44,822 bases of DNA from Glycomyces sp. L485. GTDB lineage: Bacteria > Actinomycetota > Actinomycetes > Mycobacteriales > Micromonosporaceae. The notes beneath the pieces were generated by a model. That model was not told the DNA's origin, searched no databases, and worked only from the letters and a program-made list of their open reading frames with translations. Where the stretch lies: positions 1 to 44,822 of the forward strand of contig NZ_JAKZEW010000026.1 of NCBI RefSeq assembly GCF_022548875.1, in the 5' to 3' direction. Both the position numbers and the translations under genes were made by a program. Every line of letters begins with the position of its first letter. Position 1 is the first letter of the stretch. Positions 25,030 to 33,301 of the stretch are shown piece by piece.

Positions 25030-25968
25030 CTACGGCCGTCCGTAGCCCTGGATGTCCATGATGTACAGGCTGGCGATCTTCACCACGTCGCCGGTGCGCG
25101 GGGCGTGGATGATCTCATCGTTGCCGATGTAGAGGGCGTTGTGGCCCAAGCCGTCGTAGAAGACGATGTCGCCCGGCTTCAATTCGGACTTGGAGACCCT
25201 CGCGGTCTCGTTCCACTGCATCTGGACGTTGTGCGACAGGCTGACGCCCACGCTGCCCCAGGCGCCCTGGACCAGGCCCGAGCAGTCCCACGTGTTGGGG
25301 CCGTCGGAGCCGTACTCGTAGGGGTCTCCCAGCTGGTCGTAGGCGAACGCGACCACGCCGGAGTCGCCCGAGTAGTTCGGGTTCGTGGCCGGCGGCGGGT
25401 CGGGGGTGACCTGCTCGAGCAGGATCTCCAGCTCGGCGATCTCCGACTCGATCTCCTCCTGCTGCTTCTCCAGATCGGCGAGGATCTCGTCGGAGTCTTC
25501 CCGGAGCGCCTCCAGCTCCTCCTTGCGGGTCTGGAGCTCGGCGGCCTGGTCCAGGTGCGCCTGGAGTTCCGAGTTCTCTGCGTCGGAAAGGCTCTGGAGG
25601 AACGTGAGCCGGTCGGTGAAGTCGTCGGGGTCGCCGCCGAGGATCGAGTTCACCATCGCGAACTCGCCGCCGGTGTAGGCCGCGGCGGCGATGTCGGCGA
25701 TCCGATCGGTGGACTCGGCGGCGGCCGCCTCGAGATCGGGCAGCTCCGCCTCGATGTCCTCGATGAGATCCGCGGCGTCCTCGAGTTCCTCGTTCTTGGC
25801 GTTGAAGTCCTCGATGACGAGTTCGAGATCGGAGTGACGCTCGTCGATGTCGGCCTTTACCTCCTCGGGGGAGGGCTCGGCCGTGGCCTGGCCGGCGGTC
25901 AGCACGGTGGCCGACGCAGGGACGAGCACGGCGGCCGCGAAAGCGGCGACCAGATGCCGGGTACGCAC
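25030..25968 (-). CDS. Secreted NlpC/P60 peptidoglycan endopeptidase, RipA-like
   Basis: 312 residues from a GTG at 25968, with AAGGAAGGAG ~10 nt upstream. Signal peptide 1-30 (cut near ATA-EP), then a long coiled coil at ~34-187 rich in Glu/Asp/Leu, a Pro-rich hinge (PDPPPATNPN), and the NlpC/P60 domain at ~202-312. Catalytic residues: Cys229 in DCSGLV and His276 in GHNALYIG, with His288 in IIHAP as the third member. Cleaves peptide stems in the cell wall, typically during septation or growth; the coiled coil probably keeps it inactive or positions it. The leader carries a c-di-AMP-type riboswitch, as for other actinobacterial wall hydrolases. Confidence 0.93.
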   Translation of the reverse strand: MRTRHLVAAFAAAVLVPASATVLTAGQATAEPSPEEVKADIDERHSDLELVIEDFNAKNEELEDAADLIEDIEAELPDLEAAAAESTDRIADIAAAAYTGGEFAMVNSILGGDPDDFTDRLTFLQSLSDAENSELQAHLDQAAELQTRKEELEALREDSDEILADLEKQQEEIESEIAELEILLEQVTPDPPPATNPNYSGDSGVVAFAYDQLGDPYEYGSDGPNTWDCSGLVQGAWGSVGVSLSHNVQMQWNETARVSKSELKPGDIVFYDGLGHNALYIGNDEIIHAPRTGDVVKIASLYIMDIQGYGRP

Positions 25969-25989
25969 CAGTGATGCGCTCCTTCCTTC

Positions 25990-26150
25990 TGCCGCCTACC
26001 GGGTTAGCTGTCGGATTCGGGCGGGAAGAAGGTTCGCCCTACCCGCCCTGAGGCGAGATTCACCCCGATCGGCTCTGGCGCTGGCGCCGGGCCGATCGCC
26101 CTGGTTCCCCGGTTCGCGGGCGCTGGGGGCGCCTCGGCGATTCGGCGGTG
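25990..26150 (-). ncRNA. c-di-AMP (ydaO-yuaA type) riboswitch
   Basis: On the minus strand the leader of the NlpC/P60 gene has the ordered conserved elements of this class: GGGGAACCA, then GGGGTGAAT, then GGGTAGGG, then CCCGAATCCGACAGCTAACC followed by GGTAGGCGGC. The 5' ACCGCC near 26144-26149 can pair with the 3' GGCGGC at 25991-25996 as helix P1. In streptomycetes this RNA switches off wall-hydrolase genes when c-di-AMP binds. Recognised by eye; boundaries approximate. Confidence 0.88.
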
Positions 26151-26297
26151 TCGCACGGCGACCGCGGGGTGCGGCCGAAGTTTCCGACGCGACGGCTTCA
26201 CGTTAGAGCCAAGGGGCGGTGATGACAAGGGCGGGTGGAGAATTTCTCTTGGAATGGCACGGAATACTACGGGCCGCTGCGCGGGAATGACGACCAG

Positions 26298-26327
26298 TTG
26301 CCGAGATACCCCCTTGGGGTATAGACT
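26298..26327 (+). promoter_or_regulatory. csoR promoter with CsoR operator
   Basis: ATACCCC-CTT-GGGGTAT (26306-26322) is the classic CsoR operator. It lies between a -35-like TTGCCG (26298-26303) and a -10 TAGACT (26322-26327), 18-nt spacer. The rest of 26151-26297 shows no gene. Confidence 0.85.
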
Positions 26328-26348
26328 GCCACTACGGAGGTACACACC

Positions 26349-26720
26349 ATGGCAAGCGACGAGACGACCCACGAGGCTGGGCCGACCGATGGGTCGCAGG
26401 CTTCGCCGAACGGTCACCACGACGGGCACGGCACCGGCTACTGGTACCACGGCGACAAGACCGCGATCCAACGTCGGCTGCGCCGCATCGAGGGCCAGAT
26501 CCGGGGTCTCCAGCGGATGGTCGACGACGACGAGTACTGCATCGACATCCTCACCCAGATCTCGGCCTCGACCAAGGGGCTGCAGGCCGTGGCGCTGAAT
26601 CTCCTCGAAGGCCACATCGCGCACTGCGTAGCCGAAGCGCAAGTCAACGGCGACGCGGCCGAGGCCGAAGGGAAAGTCAAGGAGGCCACTGACGCGGTCG
26701 CCAGGCTGCTCAGGACCTGA
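26349..26720 (+). CDS. csoR: Copper-sensing repressor CsoR
   Basis: 123 residues, ATG with GGAGG 9 nt upstream. After a His/Gly-rich N-terminal extension (~35 residues), the DUF156 helical fold carries the Cu(I) ligands Cys64 (EYCID), His89 (EGHIAHC) and Cys93. The spacing 25 and 4 equals that of the mycobacterial protein (C36, H61, C65). Tetrameric repressor that leaves DNA on binding Cu(I). Its operator lies in its own promoter, so it is autoregulated; copZ follows 26 nt later. Confidence 0.95.
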   Translation: MASDETTHEAGPTDGSQASPNGHHDGHGTGYWYHGDKTAIQRRLRRIEGQIRGLQRMVDDDEYCIDILTQISASTKGLQAVALNLLEGHIAHCVAEAQVNGDAAEAEGKVKEATDAVARLLRT

Positions 26721-26746
26721 CCCGTACCCATTTCCAAGGAGTGAAC

Positions 26747-26959
26747 ATGCAGACCACTTACCTCGTCAAGGGCATGACCTGCGGGCACTGCGCCGGCGCC
26801 GTCACCCAGGAGGTCTCGGCCCTCCCCGGCGTCGAGAACGTCGACGTCGCCGTCGACAGCGGCAAGGTCACCGTCACCAGCGCCGACGAGCTCCAGACCG
26901 ACTCCGTCCGCGAGGCCGTCGACGAGGCCGGGTACGAACTCGTCGGAGTAGCCGGATAG
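26747..26959 (+). CDS. copZ: Copper chaperone CopZ-like (HMA domain)
   Basis: 70 residues from the ATG at 26747; AAGGAG ends 5 nt upstream. Single heavy-metal-associated domain, with the GMTCGHC motif placing Cys12 and Cys15 as Cu(I) ligands and the usual beta-alpha-beta-beta-alpha-beta pattern. It delivers Cu(I) to an exporting P-type ATPase, which is not in this window, and perhaps to CsoR. Same operon as csoR. Confidence 0.93.
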   Translation: MQTTYLVKGMTCGHCAGAVTQEVSALPGVENVDVAVDSGKVTVTSADELQTDSVREAVDEAGYELVGVAG

Positions 26960-26968
26960 CGAACGCAC

Positions 26969-27002
26969 CGAAGGGGTGTCCGGTCCGCTGGACACCCTTT
27001 CG
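26969..27002 (+). terminator. Terminator after copZ
   Basis: 13-bp stem (26969-26981 with 26990-27002, one G-T pair), 8-nt loop, followed by GCGTTTTCGG. Confidence 0.85.
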
Positions 27003-27013
27003 GCGTTTTCGGG

Positions 27014-27044
27014 TTGCCGAACGTTCACCCCGCTGGCGTAGAGT
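27014..27044 (+). promoter_or_regulatory. Promoter of a leaderless small gene
   Basis: TTGCCG (27014-27019), 19-nt spacer, TAGAGT (27039-27044). The -10 ends 7 nt before the ATG at 27052 and no Shine-Dalgarno is present. Confidence 0.55.
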
Positions 27045-27051
27045 CGTCGTC

Positions 27052-27243
27052 ATGGCAGTCTCCGATGACGACCGCTCCGTCGAACTGGGCGACGACGACT
27101 ACGCGGTGCTCCCAGACCAGACCTCCGACGAGTCCGACCTGGGCTGGGGCGAGGCCCCGGCCCCGACCCGGGCGCACGCGAAACGCAGGCTCACCCCGCG
27201 TGACATCCAACTGCTCGATGAGCGCCCACCCCACTGGTCCTAG
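27052..27243 (+). CDS. Small acidic actinobacterial protein
   Basis: 63 residues. The acidic N-terminal half (DDDRSVELGDDDYAVLPD) is followed by a basic C-terminal half (HAKRRLTPRDIQLLDER) ending in PPHWS. No membrane span or Cys. The promoter ends 7 nt before the ATG, so it is probably leaderless. I do not know a function; short proteins with this charge pattern are common hypothetical genes in actinomycetes. The 27244-27352 gap shows no gene. Confidence 0.65.
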   Translation: MAVSDDDRSVELGDDDYAVLPDQTSDESDLGWGEAPAPTRAHAKRRLTPRDIQLLDERPPHWS

Positions 27244-27352
27244 GCCCCGAAGGCGGCGCCCTGGCAATGCACGGCTCGCGGGCTTCGCCGTGGACGAGGC
27301 TGGGCCGTGACACGGGTCATGGGCTGACCTCCACGGAGCAACCCACGAGGCC

Positions 27353-28093
27353 TTAGTCGAAGGGGAGCCGGTACACCGACACGTGGTTTGGGGAGCCGGC
27401 GGTGAACTCGCCACCCTGCCAGTCGGCGTGGCGGGATTCGAGCTCGAAGCCGGCGAGCCGGGCCATGAGGTCCAGTTCGGACGGCCAGATGTACCGGTGC
27501 GGGCTGCGGCCGAGGCGGGCCCGCCGGGTCTCGTCGAAGGTGAAGTGGTGGGAGACCACGTGCTGGTTGAGGACGTCGTAGGTGTCGAGCAGGATGTAGC
27601 CGTCCTCGACGACGCCGACCGTCGCCTTGCGGCCCGGAGGGAGCGCGCGCAATTCGGGCACCCACAGCTCGATCACGAACCGTCCGCCCGGGACGAGGTG
27701 CCGGGCCGCGTTCCGGAAGCACTCGACCTGCTGGTCCTGGGTGAGCAGGTTCGCGATGGTGTTGAACACCAGATAGGCCAGGTGGAACCCGCCGGGTGCC
27801 CGGGCGGTGGCCATGTCGCCTTCGAGCACCGGGAGCGCTGATTCGTCTACTTTGGTGCGGAGCTGCGCGATCATGTCGGGGGACAGCTCGATCCCGGTCA
27901 CCGGCACGCCGCGCTCGGCGAGAGGCACGCCCACGCGGCCGGTGCCGATCGCGAATTCGAGGGCGCGGCCGCCTTCGGCGAGCCCGGCGAGCCGGTCGAT
28001 GGTCGGGCCGAGGACCTCCGGTGCGAACATGCCCTCGCCGGGGGTGTCGTAGCTGCGGGCCGTTTCGGCGTCCCAGATGTCGTTCGATTCCAT
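27353..28093 (-). CDS. Class I SAM-dependent methyltransferase
   Basis: 246 residues from the ATG at 28093; the frame is open upstream but lacks similarity there, and the binding site is weak. Rossmann-type fold: motif I ALEFAIGTGRVGVPLAERG (~42-60), acidic end of beta-2 in VTGIELS, motif II region LPVLEGDMATAR, then LAYLVFNTIANLL and a motif III-like HLVPGGRFVIELWVPEL. The C-terminal half is a substrate cap of unknown specificity. Cytosolic. Neighbours (copper module, alpha-glucosidase) give no clue to the substrate. Confidence 0.88.
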   Translation of the reverse strand: MESNDIWDAETARSYDTPGEGMFAPEVLGPTIDRLAGLAEGGRALEFAIGTGRVGVPLAERGVPVTGIELSPDMIAQLRTKVDESALPVLEGDMATARAPGGFHLAYLVFNTIANLLTQDQQVECFRNAARHLVPGGRFVIELWVPELRALPPGRKATVGVVEDGYILLDTYDVLNQHVVSHHFTFDETRRARLGRSPHRYIWPSELDLMARLAGFELESRHADWQGGEFTAGSPNHVSVYRLPFD

Positions 28094-28249
28094 CGCCCCA
28101 GAATTGCGCAGGCCCGCAGCCGTGTCGAGCGGTTTGCGGGGCCCAGCCGTCGTGGCGGGCCCGGCTCGATGCGCTCGCCCGCGGCATCGGCGCCGCCCGC
28201 ACCCGGACCGTGCGCCGCTCCCGCTGACCAGTCCCTGGTCATCGGTGAT

Positions 28250-28318
28250 TTGCAAGAGGTTCCAGAGGTGGGAAACTCTTGCAATCAGATTGTTGTCGAC
28301 TTTCAAATCGGCTAAGCT
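28250..28318 (+). promoter_or_regulatory. Operator and promoter of the LacI/GH13 operon
   Basis: Inverted repeat with 14-nt arms (28250-28263 and 28271-28284, one mismatch; core TTGCAAGAG and CTCTTGCAA) ends 5 nt before a -35 TTGTTG (28290-28295). With 17 nt spacing the -10 is TAAGCT (28313-28318), and the ATG at 28325 follows after 6 nt, giving a leaderless mRNA. CTTGCAAG-type motifs are known at MalR-controlled sugar genes of actinomycetes. Confidence 0.72.
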
Positions 28319-28324
28319 GTCATC

Positions 28325-29320
28325 ATGCGGCTTCGACTCTCCGACGTCGCCGGACAGGCCGGGGTCAGTGAGGCGACGGTGTCTCGGGTGCTCAATGACA
28401 AGCCCGGCGTCGGGGCTCAGACCCGGCAAGCCGTCCTCACCGCCCTCGACGTTCTGGGCTACGAACGGCCGCAGGCCCTTCGCAAGCACGCCATCGGGCT
28501 CATAGGCCTGGTCGTGCCCGAACTGGAGAACCCCATCTTCCCGGTGTACGCGCAGACGATCTCCAACGTCCTCGCCGGCTCCGGCTACACGCCCGTGCTG
28601 TGCGCCCAGACTCCCGGCGGGGTCTCCGAGGACGAGTACGTCGAGATGCTGCGCGAGCGCGGCGTCGCCGGCATCATCTTCGTCTGCGGCCTCAACGCCG
28701 ACACCACCGCCGGCACCGAGCGGTACCAGGAGCTGAAGGAGAAGCGGCTTCCGGTGACGTTCGTGACCGGGCACCCCGAAGGCGTCGAGGCGGCCTCCTT
28801 CTCCTGCGACGACATCGTCGCGGCCCGGATCGCCGTCGAACACCTCGCCGGCCTCGGCCACACCCGTATCGGCCTCGTCTCCGGCTCCGACCGCTACTGG
28901 CCCGTCCAGCGCAAGATCCTCGGCTACCGCGCGGCCATGCAGCACGTCGGGCCCGAACTGATCGAACTCACCCTCTTCGGCGAGGAAGGCGGCCACGCGG
29001 CCGCCGCCCGCCTCATCGACCGCGGCGCCACCGCCCTCGTCTGCGGTTCCGACATGATGGCCCTCGGGGCCGTCCGCGCCGCCGGGGAGCGCGGCATGCA
29101 GGTTCCGCGGGACTTCTCGGTCGTCGGCTACGACGACTCGCCGCTCATCGCCCACACCAACCCACCGCTCACGACCGTGCGGCAGCCGGTGCGCGACATC
29201 GCCACCGCCGCCGCCCGGGCGCTGCTCGACGAGATCGCCGGGCAGCTCACGCCGTCGTCGGAATACCTGTTCCGGCCCGAACTCGTCGTACGCGGCTCCA
29301 CCGGTGCCGCACCCCAGTAG
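28325..29320 (+). CDS. LacI-family repressor of alpha-glucoside genes
   Basis: 331 residues. Helix-turn-helix at 1-25 (MRLRLSDVAGQAGVSEATVS and the hinge RVLNDKPGV), then the sugar-sensing domain with GLIGLVVPELENPIF, AVEHLAGLGHTRIGLVSG and VVGYDDSPLIAHTNPPLTTV. It is 13 nt upstream of a GH13 gene and shares its promoter, so it probably represses that gene and itself through the repeat at 28250-28284. Effector likely a maltose-type sugar (inference). No Shine-Dalgarno; the start codon coincides with the predicted transcription start. Confidence 0.92.
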   Translation: MRLRLSDVAGQAGVSEATVSRVLNDKPGVGAQTRQAVLTALDVLGYERPQALRKHAIGLIGLVVPELENPIFPVYAQTISNVLAGSGYTPVLCAQTPGGVSEDEYVEMLRERGVAGIIFVCGLNADTTAGTERYQELKEKRLPVTFVTGHPEGVEAASFSCDDIVAARIAVEHLAGLGHTRIGLVSGSDRYWPVQRKILGYRAAMQHVGPELIELTLFGEEGGHAAAARLIDRGATALVCGSDMMALGAVRAAGERGMQVPRDFSVVGYDDSPLIAHTNPPLTTVRQPVRDIATAAARALLDEIAGQLTPSSEYLFRPELVVRGSTGAAPQ

Positions 29321-29333
29321 GAGAGGATCACTC

Positions 29334-30887
29334 ATGAGCGACAACTGGTGGCGCGACGCGGTCATCTACCAGGTGTACCCGCGCTCCTTCGCCGACGCGA
29401 ACGGCGACGGGATGGGCGATCTGGCGGGCATCCGCTCGCGGATCCCCTACCTCGCCGAGCTCGGCGTCGACGCGATCTGGATCTCGCCGTTCTACGCCTC
29501 GCCTCAGAAGGACGCGGGCTACGACGTCGCCGACTACCGCGCGATCGACCCGCGCTTCGGCACACTCGAGGACTTCGACGCGATGCTGGAGGCCTCACAC
29601 GAGGCGGGCATCCGCCTCATCGTCGACCTGGTCCCCAACCACTCGTCCTCGGAGCACGAGTGGTTCAGGGCAGCGCTCGCGGCCGGACCGGGCAGCGCCG
29701 AGCGGGCGCGCTACCACTTCCGGGACGTCGACCCGGCCAGGCCACAGACCCCGCCGAACAACTGGCAGTCGATCTTCGGCGGACCGGCGTGGACGAGGAC
29801 GCCCGACGGCGAGCAGTGGTACCTGCACCTGTTCGACTCCTCGCAGCCCGACCTGAACTGGGACAACCCGGAGGTCCACGCCGAGTTCGCCTCGATCCTG
29901 CGCTTCTGGCTCGACCGCGGCGTCGACGGCTTCCGCATCGACGTCGCCCACGGCATGGTCAAGGCCGAAGGGCTGCCGGACTCGGGCGCCGACGGCTCGA
30001 TCGAGATGATCGGAACGACCCGCGCCCCGTTCTTCGACCAGGACGGCGTCCACGACATCTACCGCACCTGGCGCCCGATCGTCGAGGAGTACGAGGGCGA
30101 CCGGATCCTCGTCGCCGAGGCCTGGGTCGACTCGGCCGCGCGCCGCGCGCTGTACTTGCGGCCCGGCGAGCTGCACCAGGCGTTCAACTTCGACTTGCTG
30201 CTGGCGCCGTTCCAGGCGGCGGACTTCCGCAAGGCCATCGACGCCGAGATCGCCGGAAACGCCGGCGTCGGGGCGCCGTGCACGTGGGTGCTTTCGAACC
30301 ATGACGTGCAGCGGCACGTCACCCGCTACGGCGACGGTGAGAAGGGTCTGGCGCGGGCGAAGGCGGCGACGCAGCTGCTGTTCTCGCTTCCCGGCGTCGT
30401 CTACGTCTACCAGGGCGAGGAGCTCGGCCTGAACGAGGTCTTGGACCTGCCCGAGGAGGTCCGCGAGGACCCGACGTTCTTCCGCACCGGCGGCGAGCAG
30501 ATCGGCCGCGACGGCTGCCGGGTGCCGATCCCGTGGGAGGCCACGGGCCCGAGCCTGGGCTTCGGCGACGTCGAAGGCTGGCTGCCGCAGCCGGAGGGCT
30601 GGGCAGAGAAGTCGGTCGAGGCCGAGGACGGCGCCGAAGGATCGACGCTGGAGTTCTACCGCAAGGCCATCGCGATCCGCAAGCAGCACAAGGCGACCGC
30701 CCTGACTTGGCTGGACGATCCGGGGGACGACGCCTTCGCGTTCGACAACGGCTCGATGGTGTGCGTGGTGAACTTCAGCGACGAGCCGGTCTCCGTGGCC
30801 GCATATGAGGGCGAGGTCCTCCTGGCGAGCAGCCCGCTGGAGAACCGCGACCTCCCGGGCGGTTCAACGGTCTGGTTCAAGAGGTAA
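29334..30887 (+). CDS. GH13 alpha-glucosidase (oligo-1,6-glucosidase type)
   Basis: 517 residues from the ATG at 29334 (GGAGAGG upstream). Cytosolic. GH13 regions: DLVPNHSS (region I), GFRIDVAHG with nucleophile Asp203 (II), VAEAW with acid/base Glu262 (III), and SNHD with Asp324 (IV). The N-terminal WWRDAVIYQVYPRSFADANG and overall length fit family 13 alpha-glucosidases of the AglA/MalL group. Hydrolyses maltose-, isomaltose- or sucrose-type glycosides; Val204 in RIDVAH resembles 1,4-linkage-preferring members but this is weak evidence. No transporter is next to it. Confidence 0.93.
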   Translation: MSDNWWRDAVIYQVYPRSFADANGDGMGDLAGIRSRIPYLAELGVDAIWISPFYASPQKDAGYDVADYRAIDPRFGTLEDFDAMLEASHEAGIRLIVDLVPNHSSSEHEWFRAALAAGPGSAERARYHFRDVDPARPQTPPNNWQSIFGGPAWTRTPDGEQWYLHLFDSSQPDLNWDNPEVHAEFASILRFWLDRGVDGFRIDVAHGMVKAEGLPDSGADGSIEMIGTTRAPFFDQDGVHDIYRTWRPIVEEYEGDRILVAEAWVDSAARRALYLRPGELHQAFNFDLLLAPFQAADFRKAIDAEIAGNAGVGAPCTWVLSNHDVQRHVTRYGDGEKGLARAKAATQLLFSLPGVVYVYQGEELGLNEVLDLPEEVREDPTFFRTGGEQIGRDGCRVPIPWEATGPSLGFGDVEGWLPQPEGWAEKSVEAEDGAEGSTLEFYRKAIAIRKQHKATALTWLDDPGDDAFAFDNGSMVCVVNFSDEPVSVAAYEGEVLLASSPLENRDLPGGSTVWFKR

Positions 30888-30902
30888 TACCCGAGTGATG
30901 AC

Positions 30903-30931
30903 GGGGCGGCGGGCTGAAGGCCACCCGCCCC
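30903..30931 (+). terminator. Probable terminator after the GH13 gene
   Basis: GGGGCGG (30903-30909) pairs with CCGCCCC (30925-30931), with a partly paired interior. 16 nt after the stop. No T-run. Confidence 0.5.
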
Positions 30932-31089
30932 TTGGGACGAGGCCTGAACCCGGCTGCCGTGGAGCAACGCCGGCCGATGCAGCCGAAACAGTGAGCGTTG
31001 TCGGCGCCGCCTCATGGGATGCCCGAACCGGATTCCAGCGTGCCCTGCCACGGTTTGAGTGCTAGCATCGATATTCTCAGGGGGTGGTA

Positions 31090-31377
31090 ATGATGGCAGA
31101 TACCCGAGCGATGTCCATCCGCGGCATCGACCCTGAGCTGTACCGCTGGCTCAAGGTACGCGCTGCCGAGCATGACCGCTCGATGGAGGCTGAGGCGCGC
31201 GCGATATTCGCCGAAGCCAAGCACTCCGAGGAGCGGCGCTCCAGAGACGACATGTCGCTCGGCGACCTTTTCCGTACGCTCGTAGCGGATTACGGCGGAC
31301 TTGACGGCATCGAGCTCCCATCGCGAAACTCGCCGGCGAGGGCCGCCGATTTCTCGGAGTGGGATCTGCCAGAATGA
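31090..31377 (+). CDS. Antitoxin, FitA/VapB-like ribbon-helix-helix
   Basis: About 95 residues; ATG at 31090 or 31093, with AGGGGG at 31079-31084. N-terminal ribbon-helix-helix (MSIRGIDPELYRWLKVRAAE then HDRSMEAEARAIF, ~8-45) for DNA binding, and a C-terminal tail (LPSRNSPARAADF, SEWDLPE) expected to wrap the toxin. The stop overlaps the PIN toxin start by 4 nt (ATGA). It would neutralise the toxin and autorepress the operon. Confidence 0.88.
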   Translation: MMADTRAMSIRGIDPELYRWLKVRAAEHDRSMEAEARAIFAEAKHSEERRSRDDMSLGDLFRTLVADYGGLDGIELPSRNSPARAADFSEWDLPE

Positions 31378-31793
31378 TCGTCCTCGACACCAATGTCCTG
31401 TCGAACGCGTCCAGACCCAAACCCGAGCCGGCCGTAGTCCGCTGGCTCGACCAGGTTCCGCAACGGGAGAGCTTCACTACTGCGGTGGCCATCGCCGAAT
31501 TGCGATTCGGTGTCGCGAGGCTTCCGCAGGGACGCAAACGCGCCGCGCTTCACGAGTACCTCGAGCAAGGCGTAGTGGCGGCGTTTGAAGATCGCATTCT
31601 GGATTTCGATCTCGCGGCGAGTGCCGAATTCGCCATGATCGTCGCATCGCGAGAAAAGGCAGGCAGACCGATGGATGCGGCAGACGGCATGATCGCCGCG
31701 ATCTGTCGGCTGCACGGGGCAGTGCTCGCTACTGACAACATGAAGGATTTCGAGGGCACCGGAGTCACCCTGATCAATCCGTTCCGGCCCTGA
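31374..31793 (+). CDS. PIN-domain ribonuclease toxin, FitB/VapC-like
   Basis: 139 residues from the ATG overlapping the antitoxin stop. PIN acidic residues: Asp5 (VLDTNVLS), Glu42 (AIAELRFG), Asp101/Asp104 (RPMDAADGMIAA) and Asp121 (LATDNMKDF). These bind Mg2+ and cleave RNA, usually tRNA or rRNA; the target cannot be read here. The terminal NPF motif is typical of the group. The set of acidic residues is complete, so the toxin looks active. Confidence 0.92.
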   Translation: MIVLDTNVLSNASRPKPEPAVVRWLDQVPQRESFTTAVAIAELRFGVARLPQGRKRAALHEYLEQGVVAAFEDRILDFDLAASAEFAMIVASREKAGRPMDAADGMIAAICRLHGAVLATDNMKDFEGTGVTLINPFRP

Positions 31794-31796
31794 ATC

Positions 31797-31839
31797 GAAC
31801 TGAGGGGCCCGGCCGCGTAGCGGCCGGGCCCCTCAGTTC
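31797..31839. terminator. Bidirectional terminator
   Basis: Perfect 20-bp stem (31797-31816 with 31820-31839) and a GTA loop, between the toxin stop and the convergent aldolase stop at 31856. Confidence 0.9.
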
Positions 31840-31855
31840 GCCTTGCGGCGGTTGC

Positions 31856-32878
<1,023 letters not shown>

Positions 32879-33067
32879 GCTGCCTGCTCCTTTGAAACGT
32901 CGTTGATTGCTCCCCGACCGGGGGCCGTGACTCAGACGCCGCTGTCTGATGACCTCATCGAAGTATTGCGTCAAGATGAAGTATTGCCCACGAGCATGTG
33001 AAGGCATCAACCAGGCTACCTGGTGGTTCACTCGTCGCGCGGCGCCTCGGCCTCTACCGTAGTAGCC

Positions 33068-33280
33068 ATGGAGTATCAGCAGGAACGGGCCGACGACTAC
33101 GACGAGGCATCAGAGTTCGATCTGGCCGATTCGGCAGAGGACGACGACGCTGAACAGGACCCGGAGACCTACGCTCCCGGCGGCGGCGAGGGCGCCGTTC
33201 CCGAGGAGGCGAACGACGCCGACGCCGCCGAGCAGGCCATGGAGGTGCCGGTCGAGGATGACGAGCCCTACGAGGGCTGA
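33068..33280 (+). CDS. Small, very acidic protein
   Basis: 70 residues, about 40 per cent Asp/Glu, no Cys and no hydrophobic segment; likely disordered. MEYQQERADDYDEASEFDLA starts the protein and YEG ends it. A -10-like TACCGT (33055-33060) ends 7 nt before the ATG and no binding site is visible, so it may be leaderless. Function unknown. Confidence 0.6.
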   Translation: MEYQQERADDYDEASEFDLADSAEDDDAEQDPETYAPGGGEGAVPEEANDADAAEQAMEVPVEDDEPYEG

Positions 33281-33301
33281 CCGCCGCGCGGGGACCGGTC
33301 G

